Both the position numbers and the translations under genes were made by a program. Shown in pieces: positions 50,055 through 62,600 of a stretch of 64,000 nt of DNA; position 1 is the stretch's first letter, and every line of letters starts with the position of its first letter. The notes under the pieces are model-generated. The model saw only the letters and a list, made by a program, of their open reading frames with translations. It was not told where the DNA came from and ran no database searches. This DNA comes from Sacculina carcini (taxonomy: Eukaryota > Arthropoda > Thecostraca > Sacculinidae): the NCBI GenBank assembly GCA_916048095.2, contig OU696574.1:7981087-8045086 (forward strand). The letters are read 5' to 3'.

Positions 50055-53000
50055 GTGCGTGTGTCGTGTGTAAAAATTGTGTAAATTGGCTTTAAGAGCC
50101 ATTTTATGGAGGACCAATAAAGTGATGAATGAGGATGAATGAGGACATACCGTTGGCTATGCGACAGTGTCGAAGTTTGTGCTGATGCTGTGCTGATTCG
50201 GGCCCACAGCGAATGCCCTTTGCACCGTGAACCGCGGCCATTGATCCGTGCCCGTTCTGACGTCACAAATTAACACCAGACAAACACATACACACATACA
50301 CACACACATGGTGTGATGAGAATAATACATGTAAACGTACGCATAACAAAAGTGAAAATTCACGTTTATAGCTGGTTTCAATCAATCAGCCCCGTTGTTT
50401 GGCCGCTAGGCAGCAACACACTTGAAATCAGTGGCGGCGCCAGGGTTTTTACGGAGGGGCGCGGCTGAGGGGGCAAATAAAAATATGCGGGGGCTTGGCG
50501 AAACACGAGCGACTACACTCGAATTGTTGACGATCAGGATTTTGGGGAGGGGCTCAGGGAAGGCTCCACCCCCCTCAAAGTCCATCCTGGCGCCGCCACT
50601 GCTTGAAATGTACAACGCAGACCGCGTACAACTGGCATAGAAAAATCATAAACAACTGCAGAAACGACAGAAAACTCCCTGCGCCCAACAAACTGAGCTT
50701 AGCCAATTCCTGGACGCCTCGAAGGCCAGAAGGACGCCTAAAGGTTAAAGGCCTAAGTGACAGCTGCTACAGAGGAAGAAGCCGAAGCTCATAAACACAT
50801 AGGTGTGTTCCGTGCAGCTCGCTGCCACCGCAGAACCGACTGATGCGCTATGGCGAAAGACGTATAAGAGAGGACCACCTCCCCATAATGCATGGCACAA
50901 CACATGACTGATATCTGGTACCATCATTTACTGCTGGGTGGACAGGGGCTGTTGGATTATATAATTCGCCCACAGAGTCCAACAAACACCAAATACCTGA
51001 GCAAGCGGCGGCTGTCCCCCCGGCGCCTGCTGCTGCTGCTGAAGTAGTTGATGATGACGTACGGCAGTTTCAGCCGTCGTCGCCGTTACGTCGCCGCCGC
51101 CGCCGGACGTCATTGCGCCGTACTGGAGCCGGCCGGTGGTGGTTGCCGAGTGAGGCGGCGGTTGTTGGTGTTGTGCTGAGTGATGACTGAAAGCGGTGGC
51201 CGACGTATTTGATGCAGTGTTCATCGTCGAGACGGCAACAAGTCCGCGCCGGTCTGACACACATACACATACATACACATTTTAGCAGCTGATAAATTGA
51301 TAATATATTTTTTCTTCGCATACTGAACAAATTCAACTGGGTGATTGCAGTCAGACTCGACTTTGAAGAAGAGAAAATAAATTAGTGTTGAATGCTACTG
51401 GAAGCATAACAACGCAGTTGAAATGCAAAGACAATTTAAGATGGAGTTTGAAAAAGAAAACCAACGACACGAACATGCGGTCACAAGACAATACAATAAT
51501 ATTTGTAAAGTATTTTGCATGTTGAAAATTACTTGAATTGTAATAAACTCCAAATTTACAATTACTCAAGGTGTGTGTGTGTATACATTTTTACACATAC
51601 ACAAACAAACAGAGTCATACACACATATGTGAGTGTGCGTGTGTGTTTCAATTATTGAATCTATTGTATTGAAAAGGCTCAATGTAAATTTGAAGATATG
51701 TACAATATACGTAATATACTTTATTTAACTTTTTAGATGCGTATACACACATATACATATAAATATATCCCTACACACATATCAACACAAGGATACACAC
51801 ATACACAACATTTTTACATACATACATGTTTGTTCGTATTTTACTGTATCTTATATGTGTTTTGGGCCATAAACCAAACAAAAATCAAATACTAAACTCA
51901 ACACACAGAGAGGACACCACAACTGGACACTCACCTAACAGACTGGGATATGTGGGGCCGCATAGCACCGCCAAACAATTGGCCAAGCCGTTGCTGCGAC
52001 CAAATGGATTCTGCGCGTCTTGTCCGCGACGTCTCGTGAACGAGCCCTTGATCTGTCAATCACACACACACACACGCATACACACACACATACACTTAAA
52101 TACACACGTGAATGCACATGAAACATACACCCATATACACACATATACAAAACTATATATACACACAGATATGCATGCATAACATATATATATATATATA
52201 TACACATACATGAAAAAACGAAAAAAACACACTCATACACGCACGTAAAAAAATGTATACATACACACATACACACATATAGCATATATACACACATACG
52301 CATAGGCATAAATGCACAGATTAAAAAATACATTAATACGCATATATACACACACACAAATATGCTCACGAAAACATACACACCCACGCATACAAACATG
52401 AGTATACATACACATGTGAATATACGCACAGAAGTGAATATACGTAATTGTGCTCAGAAAAATGCACGAATAATTCCAATGTAATGCTTTTCACGTTGAT
52501 GTACCTATCAGTGGGGAAATAGCATTTGTTTCAACTCTTTAATATTATTTAATCACATATTTATTGTTGATTGTTGTTATTTATTGAGGAGTGTGGGCGG
52601 AGTGGCTTTATGGAGTGTTATCGGATGATGGTTTATTGTTTAATGTTATATATTTATTATTTTCTTTTCGAATTCTTTTTCTTTTCAGAATATTTTTCTG
52701 TCGTTTCCAGTACACATGGGGTCACCGCAGGGTGGTAATAGTGCAATTGCACTCTTCCCCCATGCTACTGTATTTGCCTGTAATAAATAATAATAATAAT
52801 ATTTACAAGACACTTCTTATTGAGTATTTTGGATGTTACGAATTTAAAGATGTCTGGATTTTGAATATATTCCTCGCCAGTCGAGAATTGGGTGTATGTT
52901 TATATCTCCTCTTTCTTTTGGTATAAATACTTTCAATTTCTCTAATCTCTATGTATAACATTATGTACTATACTCCTCCACTAATTAACTTGTTGATTTG

Positions 53001-54240
53001 TGCACGAGTTCAAGTTGCCTGATATGATATTGTTTGATGCGAGTTCCAACTGTTGATGCATATTCAAGTGTTGGCCTAATAAATGTTGATAATTTTCTCA
53101 TCTCATTTCTTCATCCATATATGTGAATGCTGCTTTTGTTAACAATTTGTAACACATGATGTTTAGATGATAGACCATTTTCAACGTATATTCAAAAGGT
53201 CTTTTTTCGACTTCTGTTTATAAAAAAAGCTCCCTGTTTGCCAATATTGTATAATTCCAGTGCGCTCATATTCATCCTGTGAAAAACTTCATCACATGAC
53301 ATTTACACAATTTTATCGGTGTGTGTGTGTGTGTGTATGTGTGTGGTGACCGACGCACATCTTCGTTGGTGGTCTGGTTGGTGAAGACCAGATAGGTGTG
53401 GAAGCCTGACAGACCGAGGATGGACCAGACAGAGAAGAAACAAATGACACCTTCGACCACGCTGCCCGGTGACTCGCGCACGGCGTCGATAAACTGCCTG
53501 CCATCGTATTTGGTCACTGTTCTCACATACACACACACACACACACACATTACATTACATTACATTAGGACATTTATATCGCGCTTTTCACCCGAGGGTC
53601 TCAAAAGCGCTCACACACACACACACTCACACAAACACACACACACAAGCACAAGAGTCATACACATACACAATCACGCACACACACACTCACCTACATA
53701 CACACACCTATACACACACACACAAAACAGACATATAACAAACATTCCAGTGACGACAACCGAATTTTCTCTAATCTTTTTTCATAATTTAACGAACTCA
53801 ATTATGTTAACAGCTTGGTCGCTAGTTTTTGGACTTTCCTAGCGATATGTTTTTTTATTGTGGGGAGCCCAAATTACTGCCGCGTATTCTAGTATTGTGT
53901 GCGCGTGTAAGTGTATGTATGTGTACTTGCATAGCCGAGCAAGTAGTGTTTGTATCAACACGTGCATTTGCATTCGCCTGTTCATGCTTATAAATACAAC
54001 TAATGAACTTACAAATGGCGCCATATTCAATTCAGTCGTCAAATTATATTAAATAGTACCTATATAACTGGCACGAGTTCATGCCTAACTAGGAGACTTA
54101 TCTCGTTAGGCATTAACATAGACATTGCATCTATTGTCAAGTTAATATTTGAAATGTGTGCATGTGTTTGTTTTAGCATATGTTCTGATTTTTTGTGATT
54201 GGACAATATTCTGGCACAGAAATTCAAAATGTGTGTGTGT

Positions 54241-54306
<66 letters not shown>

Positions 54307-57300
54307 TCACACAGCACGAGATGTACGACCACGCAGGCGAAGATGAACACACAGAGGAACGCCAGCGAGATGAGAAACAGGTAGAAATACCTGTAATTAC
54401 GCTTGCCCACACAGTTGCCCACCCACGGACAATGGTGGTCGAAGCGGTCTGTAATCAAACACACTCGTTTAAGCGTAGAAAGCCCACCAGACACAAACGA
54501 CTCAACGACCCAAGTGATTCCAGATTGGCACTCAAATGCACACACAGACATACACTTTGTTCACGTGTATAAGATACTGTTTGTTTTTGTTTGAACTTAA
54601 CTTTAAAAATCCTAATGGGGTGTCTTAGGCGTGGGAGTGAGTGTTTCAGCACCAGTATTTAATGATATCTAATGAAACATTTAATGAAAGCATATAGAAA
54701 ATACAAAATATAAAAATAAATAACTATTTTCAGCTATTGGTAGCAATTTCAAATATGTGAGGTGAAAATACCAATATCATGCGATGAATAAAGTTAGTAA
54801 TTACTAGAAAACATTTTCCAGAACTGTTGCCTAAAAACTTAAGTGCTCTCTTAGGCAAGGGAAATACGGTCGTTTGCCGAGATACTAGTATAATACTGGC
54901 AACATGTTGCGATTACAGAGTGGTTGGGGTTCAAAATCTGGCTCAATGTTGGCCCCCCTTTAACTAACCAGCAGCTAGTTCTTGCACCACCTAGATTCGT
55001 GACAGTTATATGGAAAAATATATCAATAAAAACGACGTGTTAACAATTTTTCCCAATATCCAATATCCATTCTAGCTTTCTTCAAGGAAAACAAATTCTA
55101 TGCATAAAAACTCCACTTGTTTGAGAGCTGAAGAGGGAAATAGAGAGAGTGTGTGTGTGTGTGTGTGTGTGAGTGGCAGGGTAGAGGAGATGAGGAGACG
55201 GACCGACGCAGTTATCGCAGATGCTGCAGTGCGAGGCCCGCGGCGGTCGAAACAGCCTACACGTGAAACAGTACTTGAGCTTAACTGGCTGGCCGTTGAT
55301 GAGCACTTCTTTTGTGCGCGGCGGCGGTCGATATGTGGGCGATGATTGGCTCACTGCTGTCGATGACTCGGCTACACACACCAACACACACACATACACA
55401 CAAATAAAAACACATGTATATACATACATAAACACATACACACTCGGCGTTTCAAGTTAGACCACAAGAATCAGTATTATTGCACATTTCACTTATCCAC
55501 TCATTCTTCGTTTATCGTTGTTATATATATACAATAACCTTTTTGCTTGAGAAAAAATAAACAAATGAGCTTACACTTGAACTCATGCATACATATACAC
55601 ATATACATACATACATACACACAAATACTCATACATACATACAGAGCCATAGCAACCGCTCTCTCCCGACCCCCCGGTCGGTGGGAGACCCTAGTGTTGA
55701 GGGGCTCCGTTGCATCACAAATGACATGACAATTTATCATTAAGTGGCGCAAAAAAGTGTCCAGCTCAATGGAGGCCGATGGGCTGCCTGTAACTGCATT
55801 TTACCAAAGTCGGATCTCTATTATAATTATGTGGAATTAAAAATGAGAGTTCCAAGTATTCGGGCTTCGGGGGGTATAATACCTCGCATTATCTCTGCAT
55901 AAACACATACACATATAACTACACACACATAAAAACACGCATATATACACACACAAACACACAAAAACACACACAACGACACAACTGACACGACAGCCAA
56001 CGACACAACTGTTTAAGAAGACATATGACAACTGGAAGGCGGCAGTCACGAGCCTGTCTGACTCATTCCTGTGAAGACAACTAGTAAGAACAAACACACA
56101 CAGATAGAATATACCGTTGGCTCGTTCAATATCGGCTGCCTCGTCGGCGGTGGCTCGCGGCAGAATGCCCGGATCCGTGAAGCTGGTGCGCATCAGAGCC
56201 GCCAGCACAAACACGACCAACACACAGCCGAGCACGGGAATAACGGGCGTGACACGGCGCGACAGAAAGTCACAACTGCAACATAACAGTCGTACATGCA
56301 ACAAACATACATACACACACACACACACACACAAACACATATAAACACATAGACACACACTTGTACGAGAGGACAATACAAATGATAGCCACGACAGTCA
56401 AACGCTACATTTGTCACAGCTTGGTCAGTGACTATGGACAGATGCAGAGCCGTTGCGAGGAATTATGGGGCCCCCAAGAAAGCAACACTTGGGACCCATT
56501 ATAAATATAGCACCAAATAAGGAATGTATTTATTAGACATAATCATATAATACAAGCTCAGGTGAAAACATCTGAGCAAAAAGGTAAAGGCTAGACATAA
56601 TGAATATGATTTTTTTTTAAATATCATACGTGAAGCAACGGGCCCCACCCCGGCCGGGGGGTGCGGCGGGCGGTTGCTACGGCTCTGGCGAGATCTGTAC
56701 ACCCGTCTATCATTTGTGTCGTCCTCTCGTGCATCATCATTAGAGTTGGGAATTGTATGTGATCACAAAAAACAATTTTTTTCACATAAAATGCCGTTTT
56801 TAAGCAAAAAGAACATAAACTGCCATTTTCACTGAAAAGTATTGTCCACATATATAATTATATAGGTTTCGCCTGGAATTAATATACTCAGTTAATAATT
56901 GTAATTACACAGATCACGGTTTCAAAAGGTTATAATTAGGGCTGTCAAAAAGTAATCTAAAAATCAGAAAAAAGTAACTTTATTTTCGAGAAAAAGTAAC
57001 CTAAATTAGTAACCTAAAATAACCTGTAAAATGAGTTTCTATGTTATTATTGCTTTTGTATCGCTTTATCACATGTTTATCACGCCTTTGCTGATTAGCG
57101 AGCAACAAACACACGGTTTGTTTGTTGTTTGTTTGTGAACATAAAAAGTAACCTAATAACCAATACAAAAGTAACCTAAAAATAACCTCCTTCAAAAAAG
57201 GTCAATTTCTGTTTGCAGTTCTGAAGGAAGAAAGTACACCAGTCCTTCTTTTCTATCCTCTTTCCGAGTTGGTACTATTTTTCCATCCTCTCTCCGATCT

Positions 57301-59440
57301 GGTACCATTTTTACAACAAACCACTAAAAGTGACTTAATATTATGTGGCTAACATAGCAAAAAGGAACATAACCAGGAGCAATATTTGGCGACCATTACA
57401 ATAAATTTTGATATCGATGTGGTTGTAAGAAAAAGAACACAAATTGGGAACGTATAATTCTAGGTAGAAAACACAACAAGGGAAATCAATGCCACAACAC
57501 CACACCAATTCAACTCTGTATCTCTTCAGCTCGCCACACCAAACACCACCAGCAACACTACAACTCCGCGATACACCCACATTAGCACTGCCACCCTTCT
57601 CCATCCAGGCTTCCGACCGTCTCAGCCCCGCCGCACCGAACTCCTCTCAGCATATTGTACAAACATATGTTTGTGACTGCAACAGTCTTTCGAGTCGGTT
57701 GTAACCAGTCATGCCTTACTGGCATTACTGGCTACAACCGACTCGGCAGGCTGTTGCAGCCACACTGACGTTCTGCAAGCGTCGTTGCTTCACTTGAACA
57801 CATATTGTTGCACGCCAGCTAAAACTATCAATCACGCAATGAGAATAACTCGAGGAATCACTACAACAGAGGCGGATCGAGAAATGTTGCAAAGAGGAGA
57901 CACATATTGTTGCACGCCAGCTAAAACTATCAATCACGCAATGAGAATAACTCGAGGAATCGCTACAACAGAGGCGGATCGAGAAATGTTGCAAAGAGGA
58001 GACTAAACCGGTGTATATGTAGATTGTTATATAGATTGTTATATAGTTATCATACAGCTTGTAAAAAAATAATGAAGACACGGTTTATGATAAATTTCAG
58101 ATGTATTAGCCTGTGTTCTTATCGAAGTGTTTGAAGTGTGTTTGTGTGGCGTGTTGCAAGATTGCTAGCGCATGCGGGGCTAGCATATTCTATCGCGGGT
58201 CTGATGTATTGTTTGTATATGGTGGTTGTGGTGTCTTTGTTGTGTCCGAAAGTTGTGTGTGAGAGAGCTTTCAGTGTGTTGAGGCGTGGAGTGACTTTGG
58301 TTTTAATGTTGGTGGTGTGTTGTTTGAATGAGAGGTGTGTGTCGTATGTGACGCCTAGTATTGTTGGTGTGTGCGTGTGTGGGATGATCGTGTTGTTGAT
58401 AGTGATTTGTGGTGTGTAGAGGTGTTGGTGGTGGTTGTGAATGTGTTGAGTTTAGTGATGATGGGAGAAATGATGGCGATGATAGTGAGGATGAGGAGTA
58501 TGAAGTTGATGATGATTGTGATTGTGAAGGAGTTGTATGTGAAGATGGGAGCGATGGTGATGCTGATGGTGATGAAACAGAGGTGACTGATGTTGTTGGT
58601 GAATGTGCCAGTGTCGGTGTAAGTGCAGGTGTTGATGAGTTTGGTGCGCATAATGAGCAGATGAATGAGTTCGTGTATTGTGTGATGTTATGAAATGATG
58701 TGCATGTGGTGTGGCACCAGTTCATGCAGGAGTTGCACTGAACTGAGCCTTTCGTGTGTCGGCGTGTTGTGAGTGGCTGTGTACATATGTGACAGGTGTA
58801 TGTGTGTCTTGGGCCTAGATTTGGTTCTACGTCTCCTGCGAGTATGAGCATACGAGAAATGATCGCGAGCGGGTCATATCTCGACGCGCCCGCAGGAGAC
58901 GGTGACATGCGTGGAAACAAGAATGAGCGTGTGCGTGTGAGGCGAGCGGTGTTGGTGTCTGTTGTTTGTGTCTGTGTAGTGTGGTGTCATGATTCGAGCC
59001 AGTTGCACGGAGCTGAAAAAAGACCTGTGGAACCCGGGTGACCGAAGCCGATACCAGGAGCTCGACAGCCCCGTCGTTCTGACGAGGCTGGAAGGTTTGT
59101 TGCTGCGGTTCGGCCCCCAGATTGGAGGAGGGTGGTCCACGACGTAGACGCCACAGCTCCAGGACCATCGACTGATAGACATGTTATTGCCGTTTTAAGC
59201 GCACAACAGCCAGTCGAGACTATATGGGGCGCCCCACTGTGGGTCATCTACAGTGGTGACCGCCGGTAGACTCAAGCGGAGATGTTGATGAACGAACCCG
59301 GGCCGGGATTCCAACCGCGAACCTCCGACACGAGAGTTTAACGCCTAAGCCACTAAGCTACTTGGGGGCTTATACTAGTAGACTAGATTGATGATTGATG
59401 GACACACATAGCATGCAAAACCCGCTTGAAACGCTCGCAA

Positions 59441-59478
<38 letters not shown>

Positions 59479-59678
59479 CTAGCACGTGTGTCAAACGTCA
59501 CTCACTCGAAGACAAAAAACAGCGTGGCCGTGACAACAATGAGTGTGACGGTGCAGTAGAACAGGCCCATCCTGCGCGCCATCAACAGCCGGCCGTCGCA
59601 CAGGTAGCGGTTGCGTCCGGGCAGCACGCGCCAGCGCCGCGTCATGCCGACCGGCGTCGCTGAAGCGGTGGCCGCCAT
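49106..59678 (-). CDS. ZDHHC14: DHHC palmitoyltransferase, ZDHHC9/14/18 group (nine exons)
   Basis: Exons, minus strand: 59678-59506, 56275-56115, 55371-55204, 54448-54311, 53516-53359, 52052-51935, 51253-50997, 50256-50151, 49410-49106. All are GT-AG, all phases agree; 1584 nt, 527 aa (human ZDHHC14 is 488). The enzyme transfers palmitate to cysteines of membrane proteins, usually at the Golgi. Visible: [20 protein letters not shown], membrane segment 1 ([18 protein letters not shown]), segment 2, DPG motif ([20 protein letters not shown]), [20 protein letters not shown], the complete zinc domain with catalytic DHHC ([20 protein letters not shown]), segments 3 and 4, the TTNE motif and CLAVLCGP. 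The tail is Gln-, Ser- and Gly-rich and poorly conserved. The start is the first ATG after an in-frame TGA. The symbol marks the closest human group; Drosophila 'approximated' belongs here too. Exon 8 is the least certain exon. Confidence 0.95.
49474..49582 (-). mobile_element. Repeat family B, inverted degraded copy in ZDHHC intron 8
   Basis: TTACTAATTACAGGCAGATC ... GGCATGCGATGAGTGCCAGC ... CCAGAAGCGCCCAAAGA follows the reverse complement of the family-B end. Confidence 0.6.
49948..50060. repeat. TG microsatellite, ZDHHC intron 8
   Basis: TG tracts with TTTTG steps. This reads AC on the transcript strand and lies about 90 nt after the exon 8 donor. Confidence 0.93.
50429..50601. mobile_element. 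hAT-type MITE, family 2, complete copy
   Basis: 173 bp with perfect 16-bp inverted ends CAGTGGCGGCGCCAGG and CCTGGCGCCGCCACTG. It is flanked by the perfect 8-bp duplication CTTGAAAT (50421-50428 and 50602-50609). It lies in ZDHHC intron 7. No coding capacity. A partial copy lies at 44347-44437. Confidence 0.95.
50741..50980 (-). mobile_element. SINE body without tRNA head
   Basis: Matches the body of the SINE at 2427-2746 (AAGTGACAGCTGCTAC, GGAAGAAGCCGAAGCT, CTCGCTGCCACCGCAGAACC, TGGGTGGACAGGGGCTGTTG). The tRNA-like head is almost entirely missing. It ends about 16 bp from the exon 7 splice donor of the ZDHHC gene. Confidence 0.85.
52060..52440. repeat. CA/TACA-rich microsatellite region, ZDHHC intron 5
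   Basis: Starts 8 nt upstream of the exon 6 acceptor (GT on the transcript strand). It continues as CA, TACA and TA variants for nearly 400 bp. Confidence 0.92.
52549..52802 (+). mobile_element. Repeat family B, copy 2
   Basis: About 250 bp aligned with 18486-18764 (TTATTGAGGAGTGTGGGCGG ... TTATCGGATGATGGTTTATT ... GCAGGGTGGTAATAGTGC), ending in a TAA repeat. Lies in ZDHHC intron 5. Confidence 0.82.
52810..53250 (-). pseudogene. Highly degraded LINE fragment
   Basis: One minus-strand frame reads [20 protein letters not shown] and then [10 protein letters not shown], the 'RP.LEYAS..W' region of LINE proteins. Many stops flank it. Confidence 0.5.
53551..53612 (-). mobile_element. L2-like LINE 3'-end fragment
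   Basis: ACATT tandem repeat followed by TTTATATCGCGCTTTTCACC and GGTCTCAAAAGCGCT. Inverted relative to the related piece at 3476-3540. Confidence 0.55.
53840..53915 (-). pseudogene. Possible LINE fragment
   Basis: [17 protein letters not shown] on the minus strand matches the 'ILEYAS.VW.P' region seen in LINE proteins. Nothing more is preserved. Confidence 0.35.
54228..54304. repeat. Long TG microsatellite abutting ZDHHC exon 4 donor
   Basis: About 38 TG units. On the transcript strand this is an AC tract that starts 6-8 nt inside intron 4, directly after GTGAAT. Confidence 0.96.
55642..55897. mobile_element. hAT-type MITE, family 1, copy 4
   Basis: Starts CAGAGCCATAGCAACCGC and ends CGCATTATCTCTG. 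The body is diverged. Flanks CATACATA and CATAAACA match at 6 of 8 positions. Lies in ZDHHC intron 2. Confidence 0.75.
56445..56687. mobile_element. hAT-type MITE, family 1, copy 5 (inverted)
   Basis: Reverse orientation relative to copy 1: CAGAGCCGTTGCGAGG at the left and GGTTGCTACGGCTCTG at the right. The flanking 8-mers match at only 5 of 8 positions. Lies in ZDHHC intron 1. Confidence 0.82.
57679..57757. repeat. Imperfect long hairpin
   Basis: Arms of about 37 nt (GCAACAGTCTTTCGAGTCGG ... and its near reverse complement ending CCGACTCGGCAGGCTGTTGC) around a loop of about 4 nt. Confidence 0.8.
57798..58001. repeat. 102-bp tandem duplication
   Basis: Two copies (57798-57899, 57900-58001) differing at one base (ACTACAAC versus GCTACAAC). 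The unit is a multiple of three, so a 73-codon open frame spans both, but no known protein is recognised. Lies in ZDHHC intron 1. Confidence 0.93.
58097..58920 (-). pseudogene. Internally deleted LINE with 2A-like motif
   Basis: The N-terminal part (58920 to about 58440) reads [10 protein letters not shown], a 2A-like sequence in which the usual NPGP is NLGP. It is followed by a PHD-like finger ([28 protein letters not shown]) and a Ser/Pro/Thr-rich stretch. From about 58440 a different frame gives the C-terminal region of a LINE protein ([51 protein letters not shown]), cut off at 58135. Endonuclease and most of the reverse transcriptase are deleted. Same family as 44867-45628. Lies in ZDHHC intron 1. 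Confidence 0.8.
59178..59372 (-). mobile_element. tRNA-derived SINE, family L, copy 2
   Basis: On the minus strand: A-box-like TAGCTTAGTGGCTTAGGCG (plus 59342-59360), worn B box GGTTGGAATCCC (plus 59305-59316), the shared CCCGGGTTCGTT body, and the tail GCGCTTAAAACGGCAATAAC. Lies in ZDHHC intron 1, about 135 bp from the exon 1 donor. Related GC-rich sequence continues to about 58990. Confidence 0.75.
59442..59478. repeat. TG microsatellite, ZDHHC intron 1 5' end
   Basis: AC tract on the transcript strand, within 28-64 nt of the exon 1 donor. Confidence 0.94.
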
Positions 59679-59679
59679 A

Positions 59680-62600
59680 GCGGCATGGAAGGCGGTGGAG
59701 GCAGAGGTGGTGCGGGTGATAGTAGTCGCGAGCGTCGGCTGTGCACACGCCTGCCGCGCCCTGTGCCACCGCCGGCCGCATCAGCCGCGAGCGACACCCA
59801 TACAACAGTCTGAGTACATTCTGTACAAGCGCACGCACACACACACACACACAAGAAACACACCCAAGGCAAGTGTTGAAATTAAGATCAGACCAGATGA
59901 GAGGCGGGAGTGTGGCCTTTGCAGCGGCACTCACTGACAGTGTCTGTAATTTTTAATCTCAAATCACACCAGTGTCTTTGGTTGGCGCTTAAAATAACCA
60001 GTTTGTGCTTAATCCATATGTATATATAATGTATACATCTATATGTAAACATATTGAATTGTGAGGTCACTGGTGTGATGCGGACAGCAATATTTGCTTT
60101 CTGGCGTACACATAAGGAAGCAAACGAGCAGGTGCATGAATTACACGTACGTTTTCAGTGCAGGCCGGAAATCAGAATGTGACGACAGCAACGGCAACAC
60201 TCCATTGTTGTGCAGCACGAATGATATATAGCAATCGAAACAATGCAATAGATACAAAAAAATGTGAAATACCATGAAAGAGTACGCAATGATATTTGAG
60301 TATATGTTAAAAGCAATACTATCCAATAACCCATACACCAATTAGCACGCACTCGATATACATACCAAACTATATAGATGAACACCAGAATGTCGAATAA
60401 ACAATTTTGACTATTCAAATCCACTGAAGGAACAAAGGGTTCGATGACACAAACACTGAACTACGCAAACAAAATACACTCAAACATGTAATTCATATTT
60501 TGGCGTTGACCAAATTTATTGCGTCAATATCGTGCCGCAGTGAAATATCAAGAATATTAAATTGAATATACATTTTGTTGTAGCGATTTTAGATATACCT
60601 ACCACCTACCTACCTACCTACCTACCAGCCGTTGAGGAATAGTGGATATTATTGGAATAAAGTTTCTCATTCAGTTTGTAAGATTTAAATAGAATATTTA
60701 TGAAACATCATGTTGACACGGTCGATACCAAGAATTGCTCTAAATAAACAGTCTGTTTTCTATCATATATGGACTCCATACCGAATTAACACTAATTATA
60801 TAAAGACTCATCATAATTTTCATAATTGCGACTTATCTCTTTTCCAGGTTCGCAGTTAACTCCTGCACGGTGACGACAGGCTTGGCACCAGATGACGCTG
60901 AAATAGCGCATTGAGAGTATATGTCGTTTCACTGTTTTTACTCATTCATTTATTGTCGTAGTTGAGTACTGTTGTTGCTTTCTATGTTGCTCATTCATGC
61001 CGCATACTCAGCATTCAGCTTCAGTTCATCAGCGCTGATGTCTATATGTTATCGCTTAGATAATGTGTATTGTCCATTCTAGTCTGTGCACTGAAAGCAT
61101 AATCAGCGCCATTCATCAGCGGTAGAACATCGCAGTTCTCATTAAGTGATTTAACAGACAGTTTTGTGTTCAACATGAGCTTGGATGGTTGTTTCCATTT
61201 ATGAAATCTATAGGCGTTGATTTGCTCTGGTGTTTTTTGGACCAATAGTATTGCACACCACTGTCCCTCACATTTATCTTTGTCATCTATTCAATTCTCC
61301 CAGCCTTGCGTCCACTCTATGAACCAAAGGCCTCTAGTTGTGTTCCCGAGCAAACTGTTGCTCCAGGGCGCAACGAATAGCGGCGCTTCGCTGCGCCTTT
61401 CGTGACCATTTAGTCGCGTGCGGTCGACAACAGAGGCCAGTCCGGTTGGAGACCACGAATATTCGCGGCATACGCTACCTCTCGTGCGGCCTCTGTGGGG
61501 CTCTTGCGATTGCAGTGAGTACGTCCGGACGTTGAGTACGTAGTTTTTATCATATATGGACTCATAATATTCATACTTGTGACTTATCTCTTTTCCATGT
61601 TCGCAGTTTACTCTAATTGAGTACACGCAGCATACGAAAAAAAATTCACTAAAATTCTAACAATCAGTAAGTTACAGTAATTAACAGTCGCAATTTCTCA
61701 TTGAAGCCAGTTCTCTCATCAGGACACTTATGCGCTTCCTAATTCCTAAAACTAAATGAATTCAACATGACCCGGATTTAGTTAGCACATAATCAGCGAG
61801 TATTATTTGAATATCGTAATAGAGTACGAGTGTGCTATGTTAAACGTTAAACTCCATTCTATTAACTCTGAATATAGTCGTATAAATGTTGTATTGGTCT
61901 GTAAAATGGCCAAATGGATCACATCATGCAGCAAACAGACAAAAACACAAAAATACAATTCCGCAACACACACACACATACACAATACTACAACACACGC
62001 AAATCATTCGAACAAATTAAAAGCCTCGTTCAGGTAGCCATGTTGATTTGAAATGATAGACACATACACACCCTGTACGTGTGCGTGTGTGTATGTTTGT
62101 GTGTGTGTGTGTGTGTATGTATGAGGAAGAGAAAATGATGTCTAGAATAATATATTCAGACTTGTTGTGTTCTGAACGACATGCAAGAATAACACACACA
62201 CGCGCACACACACAATGATAAAATATCACGCACATACATCCAGATGAGGTCTTTCTATCACTGCATATGTTATGCGAATCGGAATGGAGCGATACTTTAA
62301 TATCAACTGTCCGAAACATATACAAACCATATGTGTATGTATGTGTGTGTGTGCATTCAAGACTGTGTGAGTATATGTGTGTATATGTACATATGTACAT
62401 ATGTATGTGTGTATATGTGTATGTATGTGTATATGAATGTTTGTGTGTATATGTACGTGTATACGCCGCGCATACGATCAAATATGACACACCAGACTAC
62501 CACACACACACACAGACTTAATGCGGCATACCTTATAAAATCGCTCACACACACACAAACGCACATAGCACACGCGCATACATACCAATTGTTTTGTAGA

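Noticed and set aside
54081..54113. Short hairpin ATGCCTAAC...GTTAGGCAT as an RNA gene
   Set aside because: Only 9 bp of perfect stem; expected by chance in a window this size.
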